Part shown: positions 8,735 through 17,267 of the stretch, in pieces | How positions within the stretch are numbered: position 1 is the stretch's first letter | How the letters are laid out: the number at the start of each line of letters is the position of its first letter | From: Pseudarthrobacter sp. NamB4 | GTDB lineage: Bacteria > Actinomycetota > Actinomycetes > Actinomycetales > Micrococcaceae | Assembly: GCF_005796185.1 (NCBI RefSeq) | Contig: NZ_VAHM01000001.1 | Location: 124,001-188,000 of the forward strand | Direction: 5' to 3' | Length of the DNA stretch: 64,000 bases | The notes under the pieces: model-generated | Database searches by the model: none | The model's input: only the letters and a program-made list of their open reading frames with translations | What the model was told of the DNA's origin: nothing | Translations under genes and position numbers: made by a program

Positions 8735-9682
8735 ATGCAGGGCCAGGTTCCGTCGCCGCGGCAGCCGTTGGCCGGTGCCCGCGTACTGGTCACGCGCAGC
8801 CCGGAACGCTCGCTGGAACTGGTTGCCGCGCTGGGCAGTGCGGGTGCCGAGGTCCTGCTGCTGCCCCTGATCGACTTCGAGCGCGCCCCGGACCAGCACT
8901 CGCTCGACCTCGCCTGCGACGCCCTCGGTGCGGGGGCCTTCGACTGGCTGGTGGCCAGCAGCGCCACCACGGTCCACGTGCTTGCAGACAAGGCCGCCGA
9001 ACGGGGACTGACGCTGCCCCGGTGGATTCCGAAGGCTACCCGCATCGCAGCCGTAGGGGCGGCAACGCGCCGGCAGTTGGAGGACCGCGGGTTGGCGGTG
9101 GCGTTGACCCCCGGGGAGGACCAGTCCGCTGAAGGCCTGCTTGCTGCCTGGCCTGACGGAGCCGGCACGGTCCTCCTGCCCCAGGCGGACATTGCGTCCC
9201 CGCGCCTTGCGGAGGGACTGGAAGCTGCAGGCAGCAGCGTTACTGTCGTGACCGCCTACCGGACCGTCGACTACCCGGCGGCAGCGGAGCGCAGGCTGGC
9301 CATCCCGGCGGAGGACGGGGGAGAAGGGGTGCACCCGCCGTCGTACTCATTGCTGACCCCTGCAGCCGCCGCTGCGGAACTGGCAGCGGGGCGGATCGAT
9401 GCAGTGATCGCCGCCTCGCCGAGTGCCGCACGGCGCATCCACGGACTTTCCCCGCTGCACGGCTGCCGCTTCGTGGCCATCGGACGGTCGACGGCGTACC
9501 AGGCTTCCGTCCTCGGCATTCCCGTGGCTGCCATCGCGGCCGAGCCTTCCACGGAAGGGCTTGTTGCCGCCGCTGCAGCGGCACTCGTCCCGGAAGCGGT
9601 GGCAGGCCTCGAACCTTCAGCGGGGGCCGCGCCAAGACCCCTGGTGAAACCGTTGCCGCGGCCGGGGCCCCTTCCGCCCTGA
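8735..9682 (+). CDS. hemD: Uroporphyrinogen-III synthase
   Basis: It closes hydroxymethylbilane with inversion of ring D to give uroporphyrinogen III. HemD proteins diverge strongly, but this 315-residue product shows the expected two-lobe pattern: [15 protein letters not shown] at the start of lobe 1, [16 protein letters not shown] between the lobes, [12 protein letters not shown] in lobe 2, and [17 protein letters not shown] near the end. The C-terminal 35 residues are Pro/Ala-rich and probably disordered. The start ATG lies about 60 bp after hemC. Position between hemC and hemB supports the call as much as the motifs do. Confidence 0.9.
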   Translation: MQGQVPSPRQPLAGARVLVTRSPERSLELVAALGSAGAEVLLLPLIDFERAPDQHSLDLACDALGAGAFDWLVASSATTVHVLADKAAERGLTLPRWIPKATRIAAVGAATRRQLEDRGLAVALTPGEDQSAEGLLAAWPDGAGTVLLPQADIASPRLAEGLEAAGSSVTVVTAYRTVDYPAAAERRLAIPAEDGGEGVHPPSYSLLTPAAAAAELAAGRIDAVIAASPSAARRIHGLSPLHGCRFVAIGRSTAYQASVLGIPVAAIAAEPSTEGLVAAAAAALVPEAVAGLEPSAGAAPRPLVKPLPRPGPLPP

Positions 9683-9746
9683 CCAGGAGCGCAGCTCCCG
9701 CCACCGCTTCAGCCGAACTTCCCGACACCAACGCGAAGGACAGACC

Positions 9747-10730
9747 ATGACTTTTCCCAGCCACCGCCCCCGCCGCCTGCGCACCACGCCGGCCATGCGC
9801 CGGCTGACCGCCGAAACCCGCCTGGCGCCGGCGGAACTCATTCTTCCGGCGTTCATCCGCGAAGGCCTGCAGGAACCAAATCCCATCACGTCCATGCCGG
9901 GCGTTGTCCAGCACACCACCGACACGCTGAAGCGGGCGGCGGCGGAAGCTGTGGAGCTGGGACTGGGTGGCATCATGCTGTTCGGCATCCCGGAAAGCCG
10001 GGATCCCGAGGGATCGGCGTCTCTGGATCCGGAGGGCGTCCTGAACAAGGCCCTCCGGGACGTCCGCGCCGAAGTGGGTGATGACCTGGTGATCATGAGC
10101 GACGTGTGCCTGGACGAATTCACCGACCACGGCCACTGCGGAGTGCTCGACGCCGACGGCTACGTGGACAATGACCGCACCGTGGAGATCTATGCACAGA
10201 TGGCGGTAGCCCAGGCAGACGCCGGCGCCCACATGCTGGGGCCCTCCGGAATGATGGACGGGCAGGTGGCCGCCATCCGTTCCGCCCTCGACCAGGCGGG
10301 CCACGCCAACACCTCCGTCATCGCTTATGCAGCCAAGTATGCGTCCGCTTTCTACGGACCGTTCCGCGAAGCCGTCGATTCCCAGTTGAGGGGGGACCGG
10401 CGGACATACCAGATGGATGCCGGCAACCGTACTGAAGCCCTTCGCGAGGTGGAACTGGACCTGGCCGAGGGGGCAGACGTCGTGATGGTGAAGCCTGCCA
10501 TGAGCTACCTGGACATCCTGGCGGACGTCGCCGCGATGAGTCCCGTCCCGGTGGCCGCCTACCAGATTTCGGGCGAGTACGCGATGATCGAAGCCGCTGC
10601 AGCCAACGGCTGGATCGACCGGTGCGCCGCCATCACCGAGTCCGTCCTCGGCATCCGGCGCGCAGGCGCCAACATGGTGCTGACCTACTGGGCGGCGGAG
10701 CTTGCCGGCTGGCTGAAGGAGTCCCGATGA
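9747..10730 (+). CDS. hemB: Delta-aminolevulinic acid dehydratase (porphobilinogen synthase)
   Basis: It condenses two 5-aminolevulinate molecules to porphobilinogen. The 327-residue protein has the two Schiff-base lysines, Lys197 in [12 protein letters not shown] and Lys249 in [11 protein letters not shown]. The metal-site loop reads [14 protein letters not shown] (residues 119-132). Two of the three zinc cysteines of the zinc-type enzyme are present (Cys121, Cys131), while the middle position is Asp123, so the metal preference cannot be read off simply. It overlaps the following oxidoreductase gene by four bases. Confidence 0.96.
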   Translation: MTFPSHRPRRLRTTPAMRRLTAETRLAPAELILPAFIREGLQEPNPITSMPGVVQHTTDTLKRAAAEAVELGLGGIMLFGIPESRDPEGSASLDPEGVLNKALRDVRAEVGDDLVIMSDVCLDEFTDHGHCGVLDADGYVDNDRTVEIYAQMAVAQADAGAHMLGPSGMMDGQVAAIRSALDQAGHANTSVIAYAAKYASAFYGPFREAVDSQLRGDRRTYQMDAGNRTEALREVELDLAEGADVVMVKPAMSYLDILADVAAMSPVPVAAYQISGEYAMIEAAAANGWIDRCAAITESVLGIRRAGANMVLTYWAAELAGWLKESR

Positions 10731-11812
10731 CTGAAGTCCCTTCCGGGCCCACCGAGCCGGTGGGACCGGGCCGTTTTTTGCTGGGCCTGAACACCTTCGG
10801 CGACGTCGGCGAAAACCCGGACGGCAGCCCGCAGGCGCATGCCCAGGTGTTGCGCCAGCTGCTGGAACAGGCGGAACTGGCGGACGCCGTCGGACTCCAT
10901 GCCTTTGGCGTGGGGGAGCACCACCGCAAGGACTACGCAGTATCTGCCCCGGAAGTTTTCCTGGCGGCCGCCGCTGCCCGCACCACCCGGATCCGGCTCG
11001 GTTCCGCCGTGACCGTCCTCAGCTCCGACGATCCCATCCGGGTGTTTCAGCGCTTCTCCACCGTTGACGCCATTTCCAACGGCCGGGCCGAAGTGATGCT
11101 GGGACGCGGGTCGTTCATCGAATCCTTTCCCCTGTTCGGCTTCGAGCTGGCGGACTACGAGGTCCTGTTCGAGGAGAAACTCGAGCTGTTTGACAAGGTA
11201 CGCGCGCAGAAGCCGGTGCACTGGGAAGGCCGGACCCGGCCCGCCCTTGCCGGCCTGAGCGTCTACCCGCCCCTGGAACACCACCTGCTGCCCACGTGGA
11301 TCGGCGTAGGCGGTACACCCGAATCCGTGCTGCGCTGTGCGCAGTACGGCTACCCAATCATCTTCGCGATCATTGGCGGCCAGCCACGCGCCTTCCGCCC
11401 GCTGGTGGACCTGTACCGCGAAGCCATGTCCAAGTACGGCCATCCGATGCAGCAGGTGGCCACCCATTCGCCCGGGCATGTGGCAGATACCGACGAGCAG
11501 GCCCGGGAGGAACTCTTCCCGCACTGGCTGAAGCTGCGCAACAAGCTGGGAGCCGAACGGGGTTGGGGACCCGCCGGACGCGGCGAGTTTGAAGCACTCT
11601 GCGCTCCCGAAGGTGCGCTGTACGTAGGATCGCCGGAGACCGTGGCCCAAAAAATCGTCCAACTCAAGCAGAACCTGGGTGTGGACCGCTTCGACCTCAA
11701 ATACAGCAATGGCCCTTTGCCGCACTCCGCCATGATGCGCTCCATCGAGCTGATGGGTACTGCTGTGGCTCCCCGCGTCGCTGATCTGCTCGGCAACCGG
11801 CAGGCCGGGTAA
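10727..11812 (+). CDS. LLM-class flavin-dependent oxidoreductase (luciferase-like monooxygenase)
   Basis: This 361-residue protein has the bacterial luciferase-like TIM-barrel pattern: an N-terminal strand [12 protein letters not shown], the segment [14 protein letters not shown], the [19 protein letters not shown] stretch and the flavin-site segment [15 protein letters not shown]. Such proteins use FMN or F420 to oxidise varied substrates. The substrate here is not readable from sequence. It starts inside the hemB stop (ATGA) and ends 17 bp before hemL, so it is embedded and translationally coupled in the heme operon. A role in tetrapyrrole metabolism is an inference from context. The ATG at 10727 was chosen because the upstream open frame lies within hemB. 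Confidence 0.9.
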   Translation: MTEVPSGPTEPVGPGRFLLGLNTFGDVGENPDGSPQAHAQVLRQLLEQAELADAVGLHAFGVGEHHRKDYAVSAPEVFLAAAAARTTRIRLGSAVTVLSSDDPIRVFQRFSTVDAISNGRAEVMLGRGSFIESFPLFGFELADYEVLFEEKLELFDKVRAQKPVHWEGRTRPALAGLSVYPPLEHHLLPTWIGVGGTPESVLRCAQYGYPIIFAIIGGQPRAFRPLVDLYREAMSKYGHPMQQVATHSPGHVADTDEQAREELFPHWLKLRNKLGAERGWGPAGRGEFEALCAPEGALYVGSPETVAQKIVQLKQNLGVDRFDLKYSNGPLPHSAMMRSIELMGTAVAPRVADLLGNRQAG

Positions 11813-11829
11813 CTGAGAGAATAGGAACC

Positions 11830-13161
11830 ATGACTTCCAGCACCCCTCGCAACGAGGAACTTTTCGACCGCGCCCGCCAGCTTATGCCGGGCGGGGTCAA
11901 CTCGCCGGTCCGGGCTTTTGGGTCCGTGGGCGGAACACCCCGCTTCATGGTCTCGGCCAAGGGCCCGTACCTCACGGATGCCGACGGCAAGGAGTACGTG
12001 GACCTGGTGTGCTCCTGGGGTCCGGCGCTGCTCGGCCACGCACATCCCGCCGTGCTCGAGGCCGTCCATTCCGCCGTTGACCGGGGCCTGTCCTTTGGTG
12101 CTTCGACCCCGGATGAGGCCAACCTGGCTGAAATCGTGAAGGAGCGGGTACCAGCCGTGGAACGCCTCCGCATGGTGTCCACCGGCACCGAAGCCACCAT
12201 GACGGCGGTCCGGCTTGCCCGGGGCTTCACAGGACGCAACCTCATCATCAAGTTCGCCGGCTGCTACCACGGCCACCTCGACGGGCTGCTGGCGTCAGCC
12301 GGATCAGGCGTCGCCACGCTGGCCCTGCCCGGTTCTGCCGGCGTTACCGAAGCCACGGCAGCCGAGACCCTGGTGCTGCCCTACAACGACCTCACCGCCG
12401 TCAAGGAAGCCTTCGCCGCCCACGGTCCCAACATTGCGGCCGTGATCACCGAGGCCGCCCCGGCAAACATGGGCGTCGTCACCCCCGCAGAAGGCTTCAA
12501 CCTTGGCCTGTCCCGCATTACACGCGAACATGGCGCCCTGCTCATCGTGGATGAGGTCCTCACCGGCTTCCGCACCGGCTACTCGGGGTACTGGGGACTT
12601 ACCGGCGGGGCGCCGGACGCCGCCGAGCCCTGGACCCCTGACCTGCTCACCTTCGGCAAGGTCATTGGAGGTGGAATGCCGACGGCGGCCCTCGGCGGGC
12701 GTGCCGACGTCATGGACTGCCTCGCCCCCACCGGACCGGTGTACCAGGCCGGAACCCTGTCCGGAAATCCCGTGGCCATGGCGGCCGGCGTCGCCACCCT
12801 GACCCACGCCACCCGCGACGTGTACTCCTACATCGACGTCCGGTCGCTGGAACTCTCCTCCGCCCTGTCCACCGCCCTGGATGCCGCCGGGGTGGACCAT
12901 TCCATCCAGTTCGCCGGCAACCTGTTTTCGGTGGCGTTCGGAACCGCTGCCCATGGGGTGCACAACTACGCGGACGCCCTTGCCCAGGAAAGTTTCCGCT
13001 ACGCGCCGTTCTTCCACTCGATGCTCGAAGCGGGCGTCTACCTGCCGCCGTCAGTGTACGAGGCCTGGTTCCTCTCCGCGGCCCATGACGACGCCGCCAT
13101 GAACCGGATCTACGACGCGCTGCCGGCTGCCGCGAAGGCTGCGGCTGCGGCGCAAGGCTAG
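11830..13161 (+). CDS. hemL: Glutamate-1-semialdehyde 2,1-aminomutase
   Basis: This PLP enzyme moves the amino group of glutamate-1-semialdehyde to form 5-aminolevulinate, the step directly after HemA. The 443-residue protein has the class III aminotransferase hallmarks: [12 protein letters not shown] at residues 19-30, the phosphate-binding [10 protein letters not shown], Asp241 in [11 protein letters not shown] that contacts the pyridine nitrogen, and the Schiff-base Lys277 in [11 protein letters not shown]. It is the last gene of the heme run and is followed about 90 bp later by a strong hairpin terminator shared with the convergent transporter operon. Confidence 0.96.
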   Translation: MTSSTPRNEELFDRARQLMPGGVNSPVRAFGSVGGTPRFMVSAKGPYLTDADGKEYVDLVCSWGPALLGHAHPAVLEAVHSAVDRGLSFGASTPDEANLAEIVKERVPAVERLRMVSTGTEATMTAVRLARGFTGRNLIIKFAGCYHGHLDGLLASAGSGVATLALPGSAGVTEATAAETLVLPYNDLTAVKEAFAAHGPNIAAVITEAAPANMGVVTPAEGFNLGLSRITREHGALLIVDEVLTGFRTGYSGYWGLTGGAPDAAEPWTPDLLTFGKVIGGGMPTAALGGRADVMDCLAPTGPVYQAGTLSGNPVAMAAGVATLTHATRDVYSYIDVRSLELSSALSTALDAAGVDHSIQFAGNLFSVAFGTAAHGVHNYADALAQESFRYAPFFHSMLEAGVYLPPSVYEAWFLSAAHDDAAMNRIYDALPAAAKAAAAAQG

Positions 13162-13250
13162 TCCGGCCGTCGGTCCCCACCCACACCCTGGCCTCGCAAG
13201 CCCGGCCAGGGAACCCTGCGGGCGCGGGCCCATCCCGGCATAGACAAAAG

Positions 13251-13279
13251 AATCCCCGGTTGCAGTGCAACCGGGGATT
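13251..13279. terminator. Bidirectional intrinsic terminator between hemL and the amino-acid ABC operon
   Basis: A 14-bp perfect inverted repeat, AATCCCCGGTTGCA (13251-13264) against its reverse complement (13266-13279), has an A-rich flank on the left and a T-rich flank (TTTCTTTA) on the right. It sits between two convergent genes and fits termination in both directions. The real loop would be a few bases rather than one. Confidence 0.85.
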
Positions 13280-13300
13280 TCTTTATGCCCATGTGCGGGG

Positions 13301-14038
13301 CTAGAGGACGTCCGAGAGGAAGCCCCTGAGCCGTTCCGTCCGGGGGGCGGTGAAGATCTGCTCCGGAGGCCCGGACTCCACCACCACGCCGGCATCCATA
13401 AACGTCACGTTGTCCGAGACGTTGCGGGAGAAGCCCATTTCGTGGGTTACCACCACCATGGTCATGCCGCCCTTGGCGAGGTCGGTCATCAGCGCCAGGA
13501 CGCCCTTGACGAGCTCAGGGTCCAGGGCCGAGGTGGCCTCATCAAAGAACATGACCTCCGGCTTCATGGCCAGTGCACGGGCGATGGCCACACGCTGCTG
13601 CTGCCCGCCGGAAAGGTTTGCCGGGCGCGAGTCGGCCTTGTGCTTGAGGCCCACCAGGTCCAGCTGCTGCAGGGCTTCGGCACGGGCCTGCTCCCTGGGC
13701 AGCTTCCGCAGTTTCCGCAGAGCCAGCGAGACGTTTTCCTCCACAGTCTTGTGCGGGAACAGGTTGAACTGCTGGAACACCATGCCGATCCGCTGCCGGA
13801 GTTCGTCAGGGTTGTCCTTCAGGACCGAGCGGCCATCCAGGAGGATGTCGCCCTGGTCCGGCTCGATCAGCCGGTTCATGACCCGCAGCAGGGTGGACTT
13901 GCCGGAGCCGGACGGACCGATGACAGACGCCGTCGTGCCCTTCTCCACGTGCAGGTCAATGCCGCGGAGAACGTGGTTGTGGCCGAAGGAAAGGTGCAGG
14001 TTTTTGCCGGTCAGGGTTCCGGAAGCGAATTCCGTCAT
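13301..14038 (-). CDS. Polar amino-acid ABC transporter, ATP-binding protein
   Basis: This is the cytoplasmic ATPase of an importer for polar amino acids (GlnQ/HisP class). The 245-residue protein shows Walker [10 protein letters not shown] (41-49), the Q-loop in [11 protein letters not shown], the ABC signature LSGGQQQ starting at 142, Walker [14 protein letters not shown] (162-174) and the switch His in VVTHEMGF. It overlaps the permease gene by four bases and is the last gene of a three-gene minus-strand operon. The exact amino acid cannot be determined from the ATPase. Confidence 0.94.
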   Translation of the reverse strand: MTEFASGTLTGKNLHLSFGHNHVLRGIDLHVEKGTTASVIGPSGSGKSTLLRVMNRLIEPDQGDILLDGRSVLKDNPDELRQRIGMVFQQFNLFPHKTVEENVSLALRKLRKLPREQARAEALQQLDLVGLKHKADSRPANLSGGQQQRVAIARALAMKPEVMFFDEATSALDPELVKGVLALMTDLAKGGMTMVVVTHEMGFSRNVSDNVTFMDAGVVVESGPPEQIFTAPRTERLRGFLSDVL

Positions 14039-14799
14039 GCCTGTGCCCCCTTGCCGATAGGTGCTGCCAGCTCATCCGGTTCCTTCTTCTCCGGCTTGCC
14101 GGTACGCAGCCGGTGGTCGATGAAGTTCACGAAGTGCGTGAGCGGGACGGTCAGGATCAGGTACAGCACGCCCGCGGCCACCAGCGGGGACAGGTTGCCC
14201 GTGTTGGCCATGGCGTCGTTGCCGATCCGGAAGATCTCCCGGTCCGAGGCAGCGAGCCCGAGCATAAACACCAGCGAGGAGTCCTTCAGCAGCGAGATGA
14301 ACTGGTTCACCAGGGCGGGCAGGACCCGCCGAATGCCCTGGGGCACCACCACCAGGCGCATGGAACTGCCGTAGCTGAACCCCAGCGCCCGGGACGCCTC
14401 CAGCTGCCCCTTCTCCACGCTCTGGATACCGGAGCGGAAGATTTCACCGATGTAGGCGGCCGCGATCAGCGTCAGGGCCAGGATGCCCAGGGGGTACGGG
14501 TTCCGCGAACCGGTTATTTCACGCGCTATCGGGCTCAAGCCGATACCGATCACCAGGATCACCAAAATGGCGGGCAGGCCACGGAAGATATCGGTGTAGA
14601 TGCGCGCCACCCACCGTGCACCCGCATTGCGGGATATTCCCATCATGGCCAGCCCGAGCCCCAGCAGCGCTCCGAAGACGCCGGAAGCAACGGCAAGTAT
14701 GAGGGTGTTGGGCAAGCCCACCATCAGCAGGGCGGGGATGACTTTGGCCATTTCCTCCCAGTTGAAGAAGGTGTCAGCCAGCTGGTCCAAAAGATCCAT
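14035..14799 (-). CDS. Polar amino-acid ABC transporter, permease
   Basis: This is the inner-membrane channel subunit of the same importer. The 254-residue protein has about five hydrophobic helices. The HisM/GlnP-type signature runs from [17 protein letters not shown] through the EAA loop, which here reads [20 protein letters not shown]; that loop docks onto the ATPase. The tail is charged and cytoplasmic. Only one permease is present, so the transporter is probably a homodimer in the membrane. It is translated with the ATPase through a 4-bp overlap and lies 16 bp after the binding-protein gene. Confidence 0.93.
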   Translation of the reverse strand: MDLLDQLADTFFNWEEMAKVIPALLMVGLPNTLILAVASGVFGALLGLGLAMMGISRNAGARWVARIYTDIFRGLPAILVILVIGIGLSPIAREITGSRNPYPLGILALTLIAAAYIGEIFRSGIQSVEKGQLEASRALGFSYGSSMRLVVVPQGIRRVLPALVNQFISLLKDSSLVFMLGLAASDREIFRIGNDAMANTGNLSPLVAAGVLYLILTVPLTHFVNFIDHRLRTGKPEKKEPDELAAPIGKGAQA

Positions 14800-14815
14800 G
14801 AACGTCCCGGCTCAA

Positions 14816-15751
14816 TCAGCTCTGGGGAACCGTGGCGGCCTTGCTGCCCGGCTTCCAGTCAGAGGGCATCTCCCGGTCCGGGTACCATTCCTTGGTCAGC
14901 TTGGACCAGGTCCCGTCTTCGATCACGGCATCCAGGCCGGAGTTCAGGGCGTCGATCAGCGGCTGGTTGTCCTTGGCCACGGCGTACGCGGTGAAGTTCT
15001 CAGTGTTGACCTTGGACTCGACGATGGCGGTACCGTCGCCTTCCTTGACCTGGCCCTCGGCCTGCTGGGACGGGGCCACCCAGGCGTCAACCTGGCCGTT
15101 GCGCACGTTGGCGTAAACAGTGGCGTAGTCCGGGAAGCGGATCGGTTCCATGTTCAGGGTGTTGGTGACGTAGTCGTCCTGGACGGTGCCCTGGACCACG
15201 CCAACGCGGAGGTCCTCGGTGAGATCGTCAAAGCCCTTGATGTCACTGTCGGTCCTGGCCACGACAGCCATGAAGCCGAAGTCGTAGCCGTTGGTGAAGC
15301 CGACGTTCTGGCGCCGGGCCTCGGTGGTGGAGATGGAGGAGGATCCGACGTCGAACTGCTTGGTCTGAACCTGGGAAAGGAGGGCCGAGAAGTCCGTGGC
15401 AACAAATTCGACCTCGAGGCCGAGCTTGCCGGCGATGGCGCGCAGCAGTTCATTGTCATAGCCGGTGAACTTGCCAGAGGGGTCAATGAAGATGTTCGGC
15501 GGGGCGTCCGAAAGGGTGCCTACCTCGAGCCTGCCCTCAGTGTTGAGGCCGAGCTTGGTCTTGTCGATCTGGTCGATCGGGGTGACGTTGTCAGTGGTGT
15601 ACTTGTCCAGCGTCTGCTGGTCGCTGCCTGCGAGGGCATCAGTGGGGGAGCCGCTGGGCTGCGAGGATCCTGAGCCGCAGGCCGCCAGGGAAACGGCGAG
15701 GGCAAGTGCAACGGGAGCGGTAGTCAGCCACTTCATCGCTTTGATTTTCAT
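14816..15751 (-). CDS. Polar amino-acid ABC transporter, substrate-binding lipoprotein
   Basis: This extracellular solute-binding protein of family 3 captures the amino acid and delivers it to the permease. The 311-residue precursor has a lipoprotein signal peptide with lipobox LAAC and acylated Cys25, followed by a Ser/Gly/Gln-rich linker. The mature domain contains GYDNELLRAIAGKLG and VGSSSISTTEARRQNVGFTN, both typical of the family. It is the first gene of the operon, so the promoter should lie in the 325-bp gap upstream. Substrate is unknown; glutamine, glutamate, cystine or arginine are all plausible. Confidence 0.93.
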   Translation of the reverse strand: MKIKAMKWLTTAPVALALAVSLAACGSGSSQPSGSPTDALAGSDQQTLDKYTTDNVTPIDQIDKTKLGLNTEGRLEVGTLSDAPPNIFIDPSGKFTGYDNELLRAIAGKLGLEVEFVATDFSALLSQVQTKQFDVGSSSISTTEARRQNVGFTNGYDFGFMAVVARTDSDIKGFDDLTEDLRVGVVQGTVQDDYVTNTLNMEPIRFPDYATVYANVRNGQVDAWVAPSQQAEGQVKEGDGTAIVESKVNTENFTAYAVAKDNQPLIDALNSGLDAVIEDGTWSKLTKEWYPDREMPSDWKPGSKAATVPQS

Positions 15752-16076
15752 CAGGTTGTCACTTTCATCGAGTCATAAGTCAACCGGGCCGCAAGGCTGC
15801 GCTGGTGGCGCCTGGCACCTGCCCGGCGCTGTTCAAGCGCGGCAGGACAGGGGTGACCGCAAAACTTTATTGTCTCACTTCAGGCGAAGCAGGTTGTTGC
15901 TCGAATGAACAACGCCAACAGTGCACGTCCTTCGAACGCTCTTCGGCGATCACCCTCTTGCGGCTCTAGGTTGGATGACCATAGCCCCTTGCCAGCGAAG
16001 TGATGCCCCTAACCTCGTTGCTGCTTCGTGAACTCTTCTTACTGTGACTTGCCTCCCAAACGAAGTTCCGGGGAAG
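15752..16076. other. Intergenic region upstream of the amino-acid ABC operon
   Basis: About 325 bases separate the binding-protein start (minus strand) from the stop of the exonuclease gene (minus strand). I see an AT-rich patch at about 15861-15878 that could belong to the ABC operon promoter. There is also a small inverted repeat, GTTGTT at 15893-15898 with AACAAC at 15908-15913, a possible operator half-site pair. No convincing gene, tRNA or riboswitch was recognised. Confidence 0.4.
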
Positions 16077-16787
16077 CTAAAACCCTTCCGCCCCCGCATC
16101 CTGCGGCGGAAGTACCGGCCAGTCGCCTTCAATGACCGCGGCCGGCTTGGTCTTGCGGAGGTAACCCTGAAAATCCGCCGCCTGGCTCACCGCCCAGTCC
16201 ACCTGCAGCTGATGAAGCTGGCTGGCCGGCATCATGAGCTTCGGGAACTTTCCGGCCATTGCATCCAGGACGCGCAGGGTGGCCAGGGCATCCGCAGCCG
16301 ACGTATGTGCGTTGTCCAGGATCACCCCATATTCCTCACAGAGTGCTGTCAGAGTCCGCTTTCCTTTGCGGTAGCGGTCCACCTGCTTGTTCATGATGTA
16401 CGGATCCAGGACAGGGAACCGGGAGAGCTGACGGACGCCGTAACGGGCCGATTCTGCAGCAAGGACAGTGAAGTCGTAGCTGGCGTTGAAGGCAATCACT
16501 GGAATGCCGTCGTCGAAAAGGCCCTGCAGGACCGCCGCGACCTCCCTTGTGACCTCATGTGCCGGTCTTCCTTCCCGCCTGGCCTGCTCCGTGGTGATGC
16601 CATGCACATCGCTGGCTTCTGTGGGAATCTCCACACCGGGATCGGCCAGCCACTCATGCTCCCTGATGACATCGCCCTTGTGGTCCACAACAGTCACAGA
16701 AGCTGTGACGATACGCGCAGCCCGGGAATTCCGGCCCGTAGTTTCCAGGTCGAAGGCGGCGCGGGGGAGGGTGTTCCAGGTGCTCAT
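16077..16787 (-). CDS. DEDDh 3'-5' exonuclease, DNA polymerase III epsilon-like
   Basis: It is a 236-residue DnaQ-family exonuclease. Exo I is FDLETTG with Asp13 and Glu15, Exo II is the FNASYDF segment, and Exo III has the HTSAADALAT His/Asp pair of the DEDDh subclass. The protein has no polymerase-binding or helicase domain, so it may be a stand-alone nuclease rather than the replicative proofreading subunit. It is divergent from the alkyltransferase-like gene, with about 60 bp between the two starts, and borders the AdnAB pair, which suggests a DNA repair neighbourhood. Its substrate is inferred, not shown. Confidence 0.9.
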   Translation of the reverse strand: MSTWNTLPRAAFDLETTGRNSRAARIVTASVTVVDHKGDVIREHEWLADPGVEIPTEASDVHGITTEQARREGRPAHEVTREVAAVLQGLFDDGIPVIAFNASYDFTVLAAESARYGVRQLSRFPVLDPYIMNKQVDRYRKGKRTLTALCEEYGVILDNAHTSAADALATLRVLDAMAGKFPKLMMPASQLHQLQVDWAVSQAADFQGYLRKTKPAAVIEGDWPVLPPQDAGAEGF

Positions 16788-16850
16788 GCTTCAACGCTAA
16801 AGGGCAGCACCGACAATTCCGGGGAGCGCCACTGCGGCTACATTGGATCA

Positions 16851-17267
16851 ATGCGGATGGACTACGTGCAGGCGGTGCTGGCCATTGTCAGAATGGTTCC
16901 CGCCGGATCCGCTGTGTCATACGGGGACGTCGCTGAGTTGCTGGGTTCAGGCGGTTCCCGGCAGGTCGGGGCAGTGATGAGCCATTACGGGAGCGGTGTT
17001 CCCTGGTGGCGGATCCTCAGGGCGAGCGGGCATGCGCCTGAGGGACATGACGATGAAGCTCTCCGGCACTACCTTGCCGAAGGAACACCCCTTCGGGGAG
17101 CCTACGGGGACCACGAACGGACAGGTAAAGGGCACTGGCGCGTTGATCTTTCGACCGCCCGGTGGGCACCAACAGAGGCGGACCTGGACCGGATCGACCA
17201 CGTTGCCGGGACGCTGGAGCGGCGGCTGCACGGATTGTCAGTGGCCGATGATGGAATATCCCTGTGA
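16851..17267 (+). CDS. Alkyltransferase-like protein (ATL, MGMT fold without the acceptor Cys)
   Basis: ATL proteins bind O6-alkylguanine in DNA and flag it for nucleotide excision repair without removing the alkyl group. The 138-residue protein has the helix-turn-helix region VPAGSAVSYGDVAELLG (from about residue 16) and the recognition-helix Arg in GSRQVGAVM. At the place where MGMT has its PCHRV acceptor motif it has PWWRI (residues 51-55). Trp in place of the reactive Cys is the ATL hallmark. The ATG at 16851 was chosen; a second ATG two codons later is possible. Its stop overlaps the GTG of the next gene, so it is coupled to the helicase-nuclease pair. Rv3204 of M. tuberculosis holds a similar position. 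Confidence 0.9.
   Translation: MRMDYVQAVLAIVRMVPAGSAVSYGDVAELLGSGGSRQVGAVMSHYGSGVPWWRILRASGHAPEGHDDEALRHYLAEGTPLRGAYGDHERTGKGHWRVDLSTARWAPTEADLDRIDHVAGTLERRLHGLSVADDGISL

Noticed and set aside
9240-10304. A 354-codon minus-strand frame opposite hemD and hemB
   Set aside because: It is a shadow of hemB, which has intact catalytic residues on the plus strand.
15950-16132. A 60-codon minus-strand gene in the gap after the ABC operon
   Set aside because: It overlaps the exonuclease gene end and has no conserved-looking sequence or ribosome site.
16044-16850. Upstream extension of the alkyltransferase-like gene to 16044
   Set aside because: The extension runs antisense through the exonuclease gene and ATL proteins begin near the ATG at 16851.
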